A stretch of DNA of 64,000 nt, taken from Anaerocolumna sp. (GTDB taxonomy: Bacteria > Bacillota > Clostridia > Lachnospirales > Lachnospiraceae). Each line of letters opens with the position of its first letter. The first letter of the stretch is position 1. The notes under the pieces were generated by a model that was not told the origin of the DNA, ran no database searches, and was given only the letters and a program-made list of their open reading frames with translations. The DNA lies in assembly GCA_029239975.1 (NCBI GenBank), contig JARBTX010000010.1, positions 1 through 64,000 on the forward strand, read 5' to 3'. Shown here piece after piece: positions 45,192 to 53,777 of the stretch. The position numbers were made by a program, and so were the translations under genes.

Positions 45192-46247
45192 TTATCTAAT
45201 TGAAAATTTAAAAACAGTTACAAAATCATATTCATTTCCAGCTTTTAAAACACTAGATGGGAATTCAGGTAAATTGCAGGAATTAGGGAAATATTGTGTT
45301 TCAAAACAAATACCACCACGTTTTTCATATACATATCCGCCTTTTCCAGTTTCAGATTTTAGGAAATTAGCAGAATACACTTGTATTCCTGGCATATTTG
45401 TGTATACTTCCATAAGTCGTTTGCTCTTTTCATCTGCTAATTCAGCAACTTTTTCAATTTCAGCCCCGCTAATATTTAAAACGTAATTATGATCATATCC
45501 ACCAGCTTGTTTTAATGGTGTATAGTCTGCATCAATATCTTGTCCTATTGTTTTTAATTTTCTAAAATCCATTGGTGTTCCTGTAACATCTCTTAATTCA
45601 CCAGTAGGAATTAAATCATCATCTGTTGGTGTAAACTTGTCTGCATAAACCATAACTTTTTGATTTAATACATCTCCAGAATTATGACCAGCTAAATTAA
45701 AGTATGAGTGGTTCGTTAAGTTTACAATTGTATCCATATCTGATACTGCTAAGTATTCGATTACTAACTCATTATCATCTGTTAATGTATAAGTAACACT
45801 GATATCTAGATTTCCTGGAAAACCTTGTTCTAAATGTGGACTTAGTCTGGAAAATTCAATGGAATCTGCATCTTCTTCTTCAAAAAGTTCAACTTCATAC
45901 ATATATTTATTATAACTTTTAGAGCCACTGTGAAGATTCTTATCCCCTTCATTTTTTTCTAATTCGTATCTTTTCCCATTTATCTCAAAAGATGCCCCAG
46001 CAATACGATTTGCATGACGCCCAATAAAAGAACCAAAACCAGGACCATTTTTTTCATAACCAGTAACGTTATCATATCCGAGCACCACATCATCAAATTT
46101 ACCACTTGCATCTGGTACCTTTATACTAACTATGTTAGCACCATAATTTGTAAAACTTACTGACATACCTTTTTTATTGGTTAAAACATATAGAGTTGCT
46201 GCCTCTCCATCCTTTGTTTTACCAAACGGTTGCTGCTTTATGTTCAT
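45192..46247 (-). CDS. galM: aldose 1-epimerase (galactose mutarotase)
   Basis: 351 residues from the ATG at 46247, which has AAAGGAGATTGTT upstream (an open frame extends to 46304 without a site). The GalM marks are FGSFIGRHANRIAGA (catalytic-site Arg/His), the proton-shuttling His in NLTNHSYFNLAG, the Asp of GGYDHNYVL, and the Glu near FETQYFPNS. It interconverts alpha and beta anomers of galactose or glucose in the cytoplasm, useful for the glycosidase products of this region. Its upstream gap also holds the cobalamin-regulated promoter pointing the other way. Confidence 0.93.
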   Translation of the reverse strand: MNIKQQPFGKTKDGEAATLYVLTNKKGMSVSFTNYGANIVSIKVPDASGKFDDVVLGYDNVTGYEKNGPGFGSFIGRHANRIAGASFEINGKRYELEKNEGDKNLHSGSKSYNKYMYEVELFEEEDADSIEFSRLSPHLEQGFPGNLDISVTYTLTDDNELVIEYLAVSDMDTIVNLTNHSYFNLAGHNSGDVLNQKVMVYADKFTPTDDDLIPTGELRDVTGTPMDFRKLKTIGQDIDADYTPLKQAGGYDHNYVLNISGAEIEKVAELADEKSKRLMEVYTNMPGIQVYSANFLKSETGKGGYVYEKRGGICFETQYFPNSCNLPEFPSSVLKAGNEYDFVTVFKFSIR

Positions 46248-46343
46248 AACAATCTCCTTTATAAATACATTAATATTATTACTAGAATAATCCACTTTTA
46301 ACAAAAGTGCAAGATAATTTTACTTGATTCTATGGTAATATTA

Positions 46344-46372
46344 TTGACTTTTTATGATCGCTTTGATATACT
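46344..46372 (+). promoter_or_regulatory. promoter of the cobalamin-riboswitch transcript
   Basis: TTGACT (46344), a 17-base spacer, TATACT (46367): a near-consensus sigma-A promoter about 50 bases before the riboswitch. Confidence 0.75.
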
Positions 46373-46427
46373 GTCATCAATTTATTAACGAATAAATTTT
46401 TATTCAAATTAAATATTATGAAATTTA

Positions 46428-46612
46428 AGTGGTTACATATCTAATTTAAGATAAGTAACATAATAGGGAAACAGGTTCAATGCCTGTACGGTCTCGCCGC
46501 TGTATATGAGGAGTTTTCTTTGACAGTACATAACTGTTATATCACTGAGCAAATGTTTGGGAAGATTCAAAGAAAATGATGATTCATGAGTCAGAATACC
46601 TGCTTGATTTTC
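46428..46612 (+). promoter_or_regulatory. cobalamin (adenosylcobalamin) riboswitch
   Basis: Conserved blocks are present in order: AGGGAAACAGGTTCAATGCC, TGTACGGTCTCGCCGCTGTA, ATCACTGAGCAAA with TTTGGGAAG, and the B12 box with GAGTCAGAATACCTGC. This is the classical B12 aptamer. A terminator stem downstream shows transcriptional control: with cobalamin bound, the DUF4430 and ECF genes should be off. Confidence 0.92.
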
Positions 46613-46730
46613 GTACCGAAATACTACGAGGAATTGGAAAAAGGTACAATAACGATTTAAAACTTGCCTTAATTTAGAAATAGGATAAGTTTTATTACAT
46701 GCGATTCATGTTATTGTATATTATTATGTA

Positions 46731-46766
46731 GTTCCTTTCCCATGTGGTTGAAGGAACTTTTTTATT
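46731..46766 (+). terminator. riboswitch expression-platform terminator
   Basis: AGTTCCTT (46731-46738) and AAGGAACT (46752-46759) with a run of seven T after it, 52 bases before the DUF4430 start codon. Confidence 0.85.
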
Positions 46767-46818
46767 GTGTTAATAAATTTCTTATGTAACTATCAATAAA
46801 CTTTCGAAAGGAATTCAT

Positions 46819-47220
46819 ATGGATAACAAAAAAGTAAAAAAAATAGCCTTAAGTCTTATTGCATTTGTAGCAGTAATTGCTGTTATGTTTGTGCTTTACA
46901 ATCAATTTAAACCAAAAGCAGTGGAAGGAAGTAAAAAAATAGTAGCCGAAGTAATTCAAACTGATGGAAGCAGCAAGTCTTTTGACATACAAACCGATGC
47001 TGAGTTTTTAAGACAAGCCTTAGAAGAAATTAATTTGATTTCTGGTTCTGAGTCCGATTATGGTCTTATGGTAACTACAGTGGATGGGGTTACAGCTAAT
47101 GATGCCAATCAAGAGTGGTGGTGTTTTACCCTAAACGGTCAAGCTTTAAATACTGGAGTAGATTCAACACCTATCAATGATGGAGATCATTACGAAATAA
47201 CACTTACAGTAGGTTATTAA
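46819..47220 (+). CDS. membrane-anchored DUF4430 (transcobalamin-C-like) protein under B12 riboswitch
   Basis: 133 residues. One N-terminal membrane helix (about 8-26, IALSLIAFVAVIAVMFVLYN) anchors an extracytoplasmic domain (about 40-133) with the DUF4430 pattern (LRQALEEINLI, EWWCFTLNGQALNTGVDSTPINDGDHYEITLT). DUF4430 is related to the C-terminal domain of vertebrate transcobalamin, which contacts the corrin. The riboswitch upstream and the ECF S component one base downstream suggest it captures a corrinoid at the surface and passes it on. That role is inference. There is no lipobox. CGAAAGGAATTCAT precedes the ATG. Confidence 0.82.
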   Translation: MDNKKVKKIALSLIAFVAVIAVMFVLYNQFKPKAVEGSKKIVAEVIQTDGSSKSFDIQTDAEFLRQALEEINLISGSESDYGLMVTTVDGVTANDANQEWWCFTLNGQALNTGVDSTPINDGDHYEITLTVGY

Positions 47221-47221
47221 G

Positions 47222-47749
47222 ATGAAAATTAAAGATATAACAATTATAGGTATGTTAAGTACTATACTAGTTGGGGCACAAGTAGTTTTAGCTTCCTTAC
47301 CAAATATTGAACTGGTATCTTTACTAATCATCGTTTATACATTAGTTTTTAAAAAAAGGGCTATATACATTATTACAGTTTTTATTATTTTAGAAGGTTT
47401 CTTATATGGCATTAGCACTTGGTGGTTTAATTATCTATATATTTGGTTCTTACTTTATTTCATAACTTTGGCATTTTCAAAAGAACGTTCACCACTAATA
47501 TGGGCTACTATTTCAGGAATTTATGGATTATCCTTTGGTGCGCTATGCGCAATCCCATACTTATTTATTGGTGCTGCAAGTAGTTCATCGTTAGTCGGTG
47601 GCTTACACATGGCTTTTGCGTATTGGATTAGTGGTATTCCCTATGATATCCCACACGGAATTGGTAACTTTTGTGCAGCTTTTATATTAGTAAATCCATT
47701 ACGTAATTTATTAGGACATCTAACGAAAACAGAACTTCAATCAATATAA
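47222..47749 (+). CDS. ECF transporter S component, probably for cobalamin or a corrinoid/precursor
   Basis: 175 residues with about six hydrophobic segments, the size of ECF-type substrate-binding (S) proteins. Marks are LVGAQVVLASLPNIELVSLLIIVYTLVF near the start and AYWISGIPYDIPHGIGNFCAAFILVNPLRNLL near the end. The gene starts one base after the DUF4430 stop, under the same B12 riboswitch, so the ligand should be cobalamin, cobinamide or a B12 precursor such as dimethylbenzimidazole (CblT/CbrT-like groups). No EcfA/A'/T genes are here; a shared module must be encoded elsewhere. Confidence 0.85.
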   Translation: MKIKDITIIGMLSTILVGAQVVLASLPNIELVSLLIIVYTLVFKKRAIYIITVFIILEGFLYGISTWWFNYLYIWFLLYFITLAFSKERSPLIWATISGIYGLSFGALCAIPYLFIGAASSSSLVGGLHMAFAYWISGIPYDIPHGIGNFCAAFILVNPLRNLLGHLTKTELQSI

Positions 47750-47770
47750 AACAAATATGTATCATAGATT

Positions 47771-47811
47771 AAAGGCTATTGCATCTTATATCAAGTGTGC
47801 AATAGCCTTTT
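47771..47811. terminator. bidirectional terminator, ECF S / RACo-like genes
   Basis: AAAGGCTATTGCA (47771-47783) and TGCAATAGCCTTT (47798-47810) arms between convergent genes, followed by TTACATTTTTT on the plus strand. Confidence 0.88.
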
Positions 47812-47829
47812 ACATTTTTTATTTTTAAG

Positions 47830-49464
47830 TTACTTCATATCACCTGAACCAAAGTTAAGATTATTTATAAAGCATTTCTCAAAATCTTCTCGAACTGCAA
47901 GTTCCATATGTTCTACACTTTTACTAATTTGTTCGGCTTGATCTATACTAATTTCACCTAATAATATCTTGTCTGCTCCAAACAAAGCACCATTTCCTAG
48001 ATTTTTATATTTCTCTTTATCTAAATTTGGCAATAGCCCAATATGTATTGCCTTATCTAAATTAATATTGTTACCAAATGCTCCTGCAAGATAGAACTTA
48101 TCAATCTCTGATAGCTCTATGTTTTCTTCTTTTAATAATAACATAATTCCAGTAAAAATAGCACTTTTAGCTAGTTGAAGCTCACGAATATCTTTTTGAG
48201 TTAATATAATTTTATTTGAAGAACTCTTACATAGTGTTACGTAGTTCGTGTTACTGTATTCACCCAATAATCTTCCTGTATCATCCATCATACCATTTTT
48301 ATGAAATTCTGAAATTGCTTCTATAATACCTGAACCACATATCCCAATCGGTTCAGTTTTATGTCCAATTGAATCCGTTTTATATCCAATTACATCTATA
48401 TTTATTTTATTATTTTTTATTTCTACACCATAGATTGCGCCTTCAATCGCGCGCATTCCATGTTGAATTGCTGCTCCTTCAAAGGCGGGACCAGCTGCGG
48501 TAGAACAAGCCGTTATCTTTCCATTCTTGACTAATACAAGTTCGCCGTTTGTTCCTATATCAACCATTAAAATTGTCTCATTGGTTAGGTATAAATTACC
48601 TGATAAAATGCATCCTAGCGTATCTGATCCTACATGACCACCAATACCAGGCATGACAAAGATAACACCTTCATTATTAATACGAATATCAAACTCATCC
48701 GCCTTCCCTTTTACCCCTTCATAAGATACATTTAGAAAAGGTACTTTAGATAAGTTGTGAACTGATCTACCTAAAAATAAATGTGACATAGTTGTATTAG
48801 CAGCAATAACTACAGATATAATATTATCTATCGGAACACCATTTTTAGTTGAAATTTTCTCAATTAAATCATTGCAGCAATTACGAATCAGTTGCGTTAA
48901 TCTATCCAGATTTTCTTTACTTTTATCAGCATAAGTTATCCTAGAAATTACATCCGCTCCATATAGACTTTGTGGATTTAATGTACTAATTTCCCCATAA
49001 CAAATCTTATTGTTTAAATCCCATAATTTTGCTACAACAGAAGTAGTACCAATATCAAAACTTACACCATAGACAGTATTATTAGCATTCTGATTTATCT
49101 TTATTGCCTTGCTATCATCTTTATATTTTTTAAAATATTTACTTTCCATTTTTTCTTTAATAATTTGTTTCGTTTTATCATCAATTTGGTTACTTGATAA
49201 TATGGCACAGGTATCTTCTTTCACCGTATAACAGCATGCCAAACGTACACCTGCATTTCTTTCTTCATCCGTTAATGCAATTAACTCTTCTTTAGCGTAA
49301 TCATGATTATTACCTTTTGATATTAAAACTCTACATTTACCACAAGTTTTATTTCCTTTACAAATGCCACCTAAATCAATTCCATTATTGCTAGCAATTT
49401 CTAACAGATTACCATTAATATCAATATCTATTTTTTTATTGATTGGAAGAAATGTAACAAGCAT
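47830..49464 (-). CDS. RACo-like corrinoid-protein activator ([2Fe-2S] ferredoxin + ASKHA ATPase domain)
   Basis: 544 residues. An N-terminal plant-type ferredoxin domain (about 1-95) has ligands in CKGNKTCGKC and LACCY. A linker precedes a C-terminal actin-like ATPase/DUF4445 domain (about 130-530; YGVSFDIGTTSVVAKLWD, MVDIGTNGELVLVKNG, AGPAFEGAAI, ICGSGIIEAI, FYLAGAFGNNINLDKAI). This family (RACo/RamA) uses ATP to drive reduction of inactive cob(II)alamin in corrinoid methyltransferase systems. No methyltransferase or corrinoid protein is in the window, but the gene faces the B12-uptake genes. A GGGAGGG site precedes the ATG. Confidence 0.88.
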   Translation of the reverse strand: MLVTFLPINKKIDIDINGNLLEIASNNGIDLGGICKGNKTCGKCRVLISKGNNHDYAKEELIALTDEERNAGVRLACCYTVKEDTCAILSSNQIDDKTKQIIKEKMESKYFKKYKDDSKAIKINQNANNTVYGVSFDIGTTSVVAKLWDLNNKICYGEISTLNPQSLYGADVISRITYADKSKENLDRLTQLIRNCCNDLIEKISTKNGVPIDNIISVVIAANTTMSHLFLGRSVHNLSKVPFLNVSYEGVKGKADEFDIRINNEGVIFVMPGIGGHVGSDTLGCILSGNLYLTNETILMVDIGTNGELVLVKNGKITACSTAAGPAFEGAAIQHGMRAIEGAIYGVEIKNNKINIDVIGYKTDSIGHKTEPIGICGSGIIEAISEFHKNGMMDDTGRLLGEYSNTNYVTLCKSSSNKIILTQKDIRELQLAKSAIFTGIMLLLKEENIELSEIDKFYLAGAFGNNINLDKAIHIGLLPNLDKEKYKNLGNGALFGADKILLGEISIDQAEQISKSVEHMELAVREDFEKCFINNLNFGSGDMK

Positions 49465-49572
49465 ATAAACCCTCCCTACTCTTTAACTCACTCTTATATA
49501 ATCATTGTAATTTTATTAAAATTCACATTATTAATTAATTGGATTTTATCACGAGTTGATTATAGTAGAAAA

Positions 49573-49600
49573 AAAAGGCTATCCCGAAGGATAACCTTTT
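49573..49600 (-). terminator. terminator of the cold-shock gene
   Basis: AAAAGGCTATCC (49573-49584) and GGATAACCTTTT (49589-49600), one mismatch, with an eight-T run on the minus strand. It is 109 bases beyond the cold-shock gene stop. Confidence 0.8.
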
Positions 49601-49709
49601 AATCAATTTCGTTCATAACAATATAGCTATTTCTGTATAAAAATTGTTAAAAATAATAATTCTTAAAATTTATATATATAGAAAAAGGTACACTGAATAA
49701 CTTTGTTGA

Positions 49710-49910
49710 TTATAATTTTGTTACGTTAGTAGCTTGAGGTCCTTTTGCTCCTTGAACTACATCAAAAGCAACTTCTTGTCCTTCTTCAAGAGACTTGAAT
49801 CCGTCCATGTTAAGACCTGAATAGTGAACGAATACATCGTTGCCTTGTTCGTCAGAGATGAATCCAAAACCTTTTTGATTGTTAAACCATTTTACTGTAC
49901 CTTTGTTCAT
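49710..49910 (-). CDS. csp: cold-shock protein (CspA family)
   Basis: 66 residues, full length. The RNA-binding motifs RNP1 (KGFGFIS) and RNP2 (VFVHYS) are intact in a single OB fold starting [12 protein letters not shown]. It binds single-stranded RNA and DNA as an RNA chaperone. GGAGGAATTATC precedes the ATG. It stands alone with its own terminator. Confidence 0.95.
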   Translation of the reverse strand: MNKGTVKWFNNQKGFGFISDEQGNDVFVHYSGLNMDGFKSLEEGQEVAFDVVQGAKGPQATNVTKL

Positions 49911-50247
49911 GATAATTCCTCCAAAATATAATAAAATAAATTACTATAACTACACTCATGTAGATATAGTTGTGGCACTTTAATGCACAAAATAATAATA
50001 ACACTCTTTCTGTTTTATGTCAAATATTATTTTGGTATTATTTTGCTATATAACCGTATTTTCTATCTGTTTTAATTTGTATTTTACTTGAAATTCTATT
50101 ATTATGATAATAAATTATACTTAGTAGGTGTCTAGCTACATTTTGTTGCTTTATCAGAATTTTGCACTAATAATTGATATAATTATTAGGTTATGATAAC
50201 CTATTTGGGTCGATTATTAAAACTAAACATTGAAAGGAAGTTTTGGT
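49911..50247. other. divergent leader region, csp / XRE regulator
   Basis: 337 bases with no gene. It contains the presumably long cold-shock mRNA leader on the minus strand and the XRE promoter on the plus strand (a TATAAT-like box near 50178). No riboswitch recognised. Confidence 0.35.
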
Positions 50248-50667
50248 ATGTCCGAATTATTACTAAAAGATAAATTACGCGAACTGCGTACCAGAATGCA
50301 TTACACTCAGAATAAAGTCGGCCAATATCTTAATATGACTAGACAGGGTTATGCTCATTACGAAGCTGGACTTCGAAGTCCAGATTATCAAACCCTACTT
50401 AAACTATCAAAGTTATATCAAGTTGACATAAATGAGCTTATAAACAATCATACAACTCCAATCATACATGATGTAGTTCATGAGAATGAAATATTTTCAT
50501 CCCAAAGTAATAATCAAAAGTTACCACCTAGAGTGATTCAACTAAATGCAGATGAAAAAAAATTATTTAACCTATATAGTAAACTTAGTGATCTTGAAAA
50601 ACAAGAATTTCTCTTACTTCTAGAAAATAAGGTACGTGATAGCAAAAAAACTGACGTGAAGAAATAA
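50248..50667 (+). CDS. XRE-family transcriptional regulator
   Basis: 139 residues from the ATG at 50248, with GAAAGGAAG upstream; a TTG 18 bases earlier is less likely. An N-terminal lambda-repressor-like HTH (about 1-65; LRELRTRMHYTQNKVGQYLNMTRQGYAHYEAGLRSPDYQTLLKLSKLYQVDINELI) is followed by a polar linker and a short C-terminal helical segment (about 100-130). It is a stand-alone regulator; target unknown. A weak inverted repeat (CGTGAAGA/TCTTCACG, 50655-50686) overlaps its stop codon. Confidence 0.88.
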   Translation: MSELLLKDKLRELRTRMHYTQNKVGQYLNMTRQGYAHYEAGLRSPDYQTLLKLSKLYQVDINELINNHTTPIIHDVVHENEIFSSQSNNQKLPPRVIQLNADEKKLFNLYSKLSDLEKQEFLLLLENKVRDSKKTDVKK

Positions 50668-50920
50668 TTATAATTAGGTCTTCACGCCATAGTGTTTGTA
50701 TTAATATAAATATTATACATCATAATTATAAAAAACAATTATAAAATATAAATATGCAAATAATAAATATGTATAATAAACATATTCTATAAAAACTTTA
50801 ATTTAACATGCTACAAATTAATATACTTAGTTAATACTTCTACATATCATCTGCAATCTCTTTATGTTCATAAGCATTTACGAATAAATTATGAATTGAC
50901 AATAAATTATTGCTTACGCA
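50668..50920. other. AT-rich gap between convergent XRE and ACT genes
   Basis: About 250 bases, no gene and no convincing terminator other than the inverted repeat at the XRE stop. Confidence 0.3.
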
Positions 50921-51349
50921 TTAATTTATAATATAAGTCTCAGTCTCATTTAACAGTTCGAAATTATTACTAATCAATGCCTTTATCGCTTTATCAGAAT
51001 TCGAAACTTTTAAAATCATTGCTCCAAAATCTCCTGTTGATAAAACATACATATATTCAACACTAATATCAGCCACTACTAAAACTTTAAAAAGTTCGTG
51101 TAACATCCCAACTTTTTTTACCAGTTTAACAGCTATAACCTCAGTCAGTTTGGCAGAAAAGCCCGCTTCTTTTAAAACATTTTTTGCTCTTTCTGGTTCT
51201 GATACAATCATTCGGAACATTCCATATTCAGATGAGTCTGCCAAGCTAGCTGAAATAATATTAATATTATTATTCTGTATGGTCTCTGTAACTTTTTCTA
51301 GTCTTCCTTCTTTATTTTCTATAAATACCGATACTTGTTTAATCAACAT
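50921..51349 (-). CDS. tandem ACT-domain protein
   Basis: 142 residues from the ATG at 51349 (AGAAGGAGGATTTAC upstream; the open frame to 51403 lacks a site). It carries two ACT-like domains (about 1-68 and 72-140; VSVFIENKEGRLEKVTETIQNNNINI and VKLVKKVGMLHELFKVLVVADISV), each with the Gly-Arg/Gly-Met turn used for ligand binding. It is the last gene of the arylpyruvate operon, right after a PaaK gene. It probably binds an aromatic or branched-chain amino acid to modulate the pathway. Confidence 0.85.
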   Translation of the reverse strand: MLIKQVSVFIENKEGRLEKVTETIQNNNINIISASLADSSEYGMFRMIVSEPERAKNVLKEAGFSAKLTEVIAVKLVKKVGMLHELFKVLVVADISVEYMYVLSTGDFGAMILKVSNSDKAIKALISNNFELLNETETYIIN

Positions 51350-51403
51350 GTAAATCCTCCTTCTCCCAGAGCACTTCACCGCTTGGCGTAAGCCAAGCAA
51401 CAT

Positions 51404-52702
51404 TTAAACTAACTTACGTTTATCTATTACACGCTTGGCTTTGCCTTCACTTCTCTCTATTGTTTTTGGTTCCACTAACTTAACTTTAACAGAAAGACCT
51501 AATGCATTTTGAAGAACATGAGCAATTTTCTTTGTTAATCCTTCCAATACCTTAATTTCATCAGAGAAAAATCTCTCTTCAACTTCAACCCATACTTCTA
51601 ACACATCTAAATTATTGATACGGTCTACAATTAATAAATAATGTGGGCTAGTCTCACCTATTTCTAATAATGCTGCTTCTACTTGTGATGGAAATACATT
51701 TACACCACGAATAATTAACATATCATCTGTTCTTCCTTTAAATCTTGAGATTCTTGGTAATGTTCTGCCGCATTCACATTTCTCGTAAGTTATACTGGTT
51801 AAATCCTTTGTTCTGTAACGGAATAAAGGCAGCGCTTCTTTGGTTACTGTAGTAATTACTAATTCTCCTATTTCACCTGGTGTTACTGGTTCTAAGGTAT
51901 CTGGATTAATAATCTCTGGTATAAAATGGTCTTCATATACATGCAATCCTTTGTGATATTCACAATCTGCTGCTACACCAGGACCCATAATTTCACTTAA
52001 TCCATAAATGTCATAAGCTTTAATATGCAGTTTTGATTCAATTTCACGACGCATATTTTCTGTCCATGGTTCAGCACCAAGAATAGCTGCTTTTAATTTA
52101 ATCTTATCTAACTTTCCTGCTTCTTCTAAGGCTTCCATGATATGCAACAAATAAGAAGGAGTACAAGCAATTGCTGTACAACCAAAGTCCTCCATCATAG
52201 TTATTTGTTTTTTTGTATTACCAGAAGACATTGGAATGACAGTAGCTCCAAGGTTTTCTGCTCCATAATGAAGACCTAAACCTCCTGTAAATAATCCATA
52301 TCCATAAGAAACTTGAATTTTATCATGCTTTTCTATGCCAGCCATAGCTAACACTCTGGCAACACATTCTTGCCAAACTTCAATATCTCTTCTAGAATAT
52401 CCTACTACGGTAGCTTTTCCTGTTGTTCCTGATGAAGCATGAATACGTACTACTTCCGATTCTGGAATTGCAAATAAGCCAAATGGATAATTATCTCTTA
52501 AATCATTTTTCGTGGTAAATGGAAGTTTATTAATATCTTCTATTCCATTAATATCTCCTGGTTCTATCCCCATCTGTTGCATTTTTTTACGATAAAAATC
52601 CACATTGTGATAAACACGATCAACCATTTTCTTAAGTCTTACACTTTGCAAATTAAGCATCTCATCTCTGCTCATGCACTCTTTTGTTTCATTCCAAATC
52701 AT
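51404..52702 (-). CDS. paaK: phenylacetate-CoA ligase family protein (copy 2)
   Basis: 432 residues. AMP-binding enzyme with the P-loop-like [18 protein letters not shown] (about 90-107), the [15 protein letters not shown] adenine-site motif, [20 protein letters not shown] and the C-terminal lid [17 protein letters not shown]. It joins an aryl acid to CoA with ATP, or runs in reverse to make ATP from an arylacetyl-CoA. Its start overlaps the upstream ACT gene by 14 bases, and it is closely related to the PaaK encoded four genes upstream. In this operon it should act with IorAB. Confidence 0.92.
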   Translation of the reverse strand: MIWNETKECMSRDEMLNLQSVRLKKMVDRVYHNVDFYRKKMQQMGIEPGDINGIEDINKLPFTTKNDLRDNYPFGLFAIPESEVVRIHASSGTTGKATVVGYSRRDIEVWQECVARVLAMAGIEKHDKIQVSYGYGLFTGGLGLHYGAENLGATVIPMSSGNTKKQITMMEDFGCTAIACTPSYLLHIMEALEEAGKLDKIKLKAAILGAEPWTENMRREIESKLHIKAYDIYGLSEIMGPGVAADCEYHKGLHVYEDHFIPEIINPDTLEPVTPGEIGELVITTVTKEALPLFRYRTKDLTSITYEKCECGRTLPRISRFKGRTDDMLIIRGVNVFPSQVEAALLEIGETSPHYLLIVDRINNLDVLEVWVEVEERFFSDEIKVLEGLTKKIAHVLQNALGLSVKVKLVEPKTIERSEGKAKRVIDKRKLV

Positions 52703-53123
52703 CCGATAGACCTCCTGTTAAAACTACATTAATACCATTCTTTTCTAAAATACTAACTCCTTTATTCATATCGTTTAAATGCATTATCATTAGTGGTGCT
52801 TTCCCATTACGAATGACAAAGGAGTAGATATAATTAATGCATAATCCTTCATCTGCAATAATGTGTAATACCCTATCTAAGTCACCAGGTTTATCTTCTA
52901 ATTCAATTGCAATAACATCTGTTAATTTAACCACAAAACCTTTTGATGTTAATATTTCCTTTGCTTTTCCTGTTTGATCTACAATTACTCTTAAAATACT
53001 AAATTCAGGCGAATCAAACGATGCAAAAGCTCTTATATTAATATCATTTGCTTGTAAAACAGATGTTATCTTGCACAAACTACCTATCTCATTTTCTACA
53101 AATATTGAAAGTTGTTGTAACAT
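52689..53123 (-). CDS. tandem ACT-domain protein
   Basis: 144 residues with two ACT-like halves ([26 protein letters not shown] and [26 protein letters not shown]). It matches the small ACT proteins regularly found beside indolepyruvate oxidoreductase and PaaK in clostridia and archaea. It is translationally coupled to the following PaaK by overlap. It is likely a ligand-sensing regulator of the pathway rather than an enzyme. Confidence 0.86.
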   Translation of the reverse strand: MLQQLSIFVENEIGSLCKITSVLQANDINIRAFASFDSPEFSILRVIVDQTGKAKEILTSKGFVVKLTDVIAIELEDKPGDLDRVLHIIADEGLCINYIYSFVIRNGKAPLMIMHLNDMNKGVSILEKNGINVVLTGGLSDDLE

Positions 53124-53181
53124 AAAATTCTCCTATGAAGTACCAATATTTACTTATTATAATGAAGTCACTAATATAATA

Positions 53182-53763
53182 TCACGCTACCATATGTAAT
53201 TGATAGCCTATCTCAAATGCCTTTTTATTAATTTCTATGGTTTTTTCTGGCACGGTATGTTCAATCACGTTTAACCACTCATCTTTTGTAAAACTCATAT
53301 GTTTTGCAGCAACACCTAATATAATAGTATTAAAAGCTTTTATATTACCAAGTTTTTTTGCTTCCGAAACAGCATCCACCTTTAATACCTTATAATCTTT
53401 TTCTAGATCTTCTATAATGTTTTCTGGATAAGTTGCAGCACCTATTACTACTGGCATTGGATCAATTCTTTGATCATTTACTATTAGGACACCATCTTTT
53501 TTAAGATAGTGCACATACCGTAAGGCTTCTAGTTTTTCAAAAGCAATTAGTACATCTGCTTGACCAATTTCTACTATAGGTTCGAATACTTTTTCACCGT
53601 AACGAACATATGTAACAACACTACCACCCCTTTGTGCCATACCATGTACCTCTGAAAGTTTAACATCGAAACCTGCCTGCATAATGATTCCACCTAGTAT
53701 GCGACTAGTTAATAAAGTTCCTTGTCCACCAACACCAACAATCATAATATTTTTTGTATTCAT
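53182..53763 (-). CDS. iorB: indolepyruvate:ferredoxin oxidoreductase, beta subunit
   Basis: 193 residues, the usual size. It starts with MIVGVGGQGTLLTSRILGG, the gamma-type domain shared by 2-oxoacid:ferredoxin oxidoreductases, and includes the conserved EVHGMAQRGGSVVTYVRYG (about 38-56). With IorA it oxidises aryl pyruvates (from Trp, Phe, Tyr transamination) to arylacetyl-CoA, reducing ferredoxin. It lies 14 bases after iorA. GGAGAAGGAC precedes the ATG. Confidence 0.93.
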   Translation of the reverse strand: MNTKNIMIVGVGGQGTLLTSRILGGIIMQAGFDVKLSEVHGMAQRGGSVVTYVRYGEKVFEPIVEIGQADVLIAFEKLEALRYVHYLKKDGVLIVNDQRIDPMPVVIGAATYPENIIEDLEKDYKVLKVDAVSEAKKLGNIKAFNTIILGVAAKHMSFTKDEWLNVIEHTVPEKTIEINKKAFEIGYQLHMVA

Positions 53764-53777
53764 GTCCTTCTCCCATC

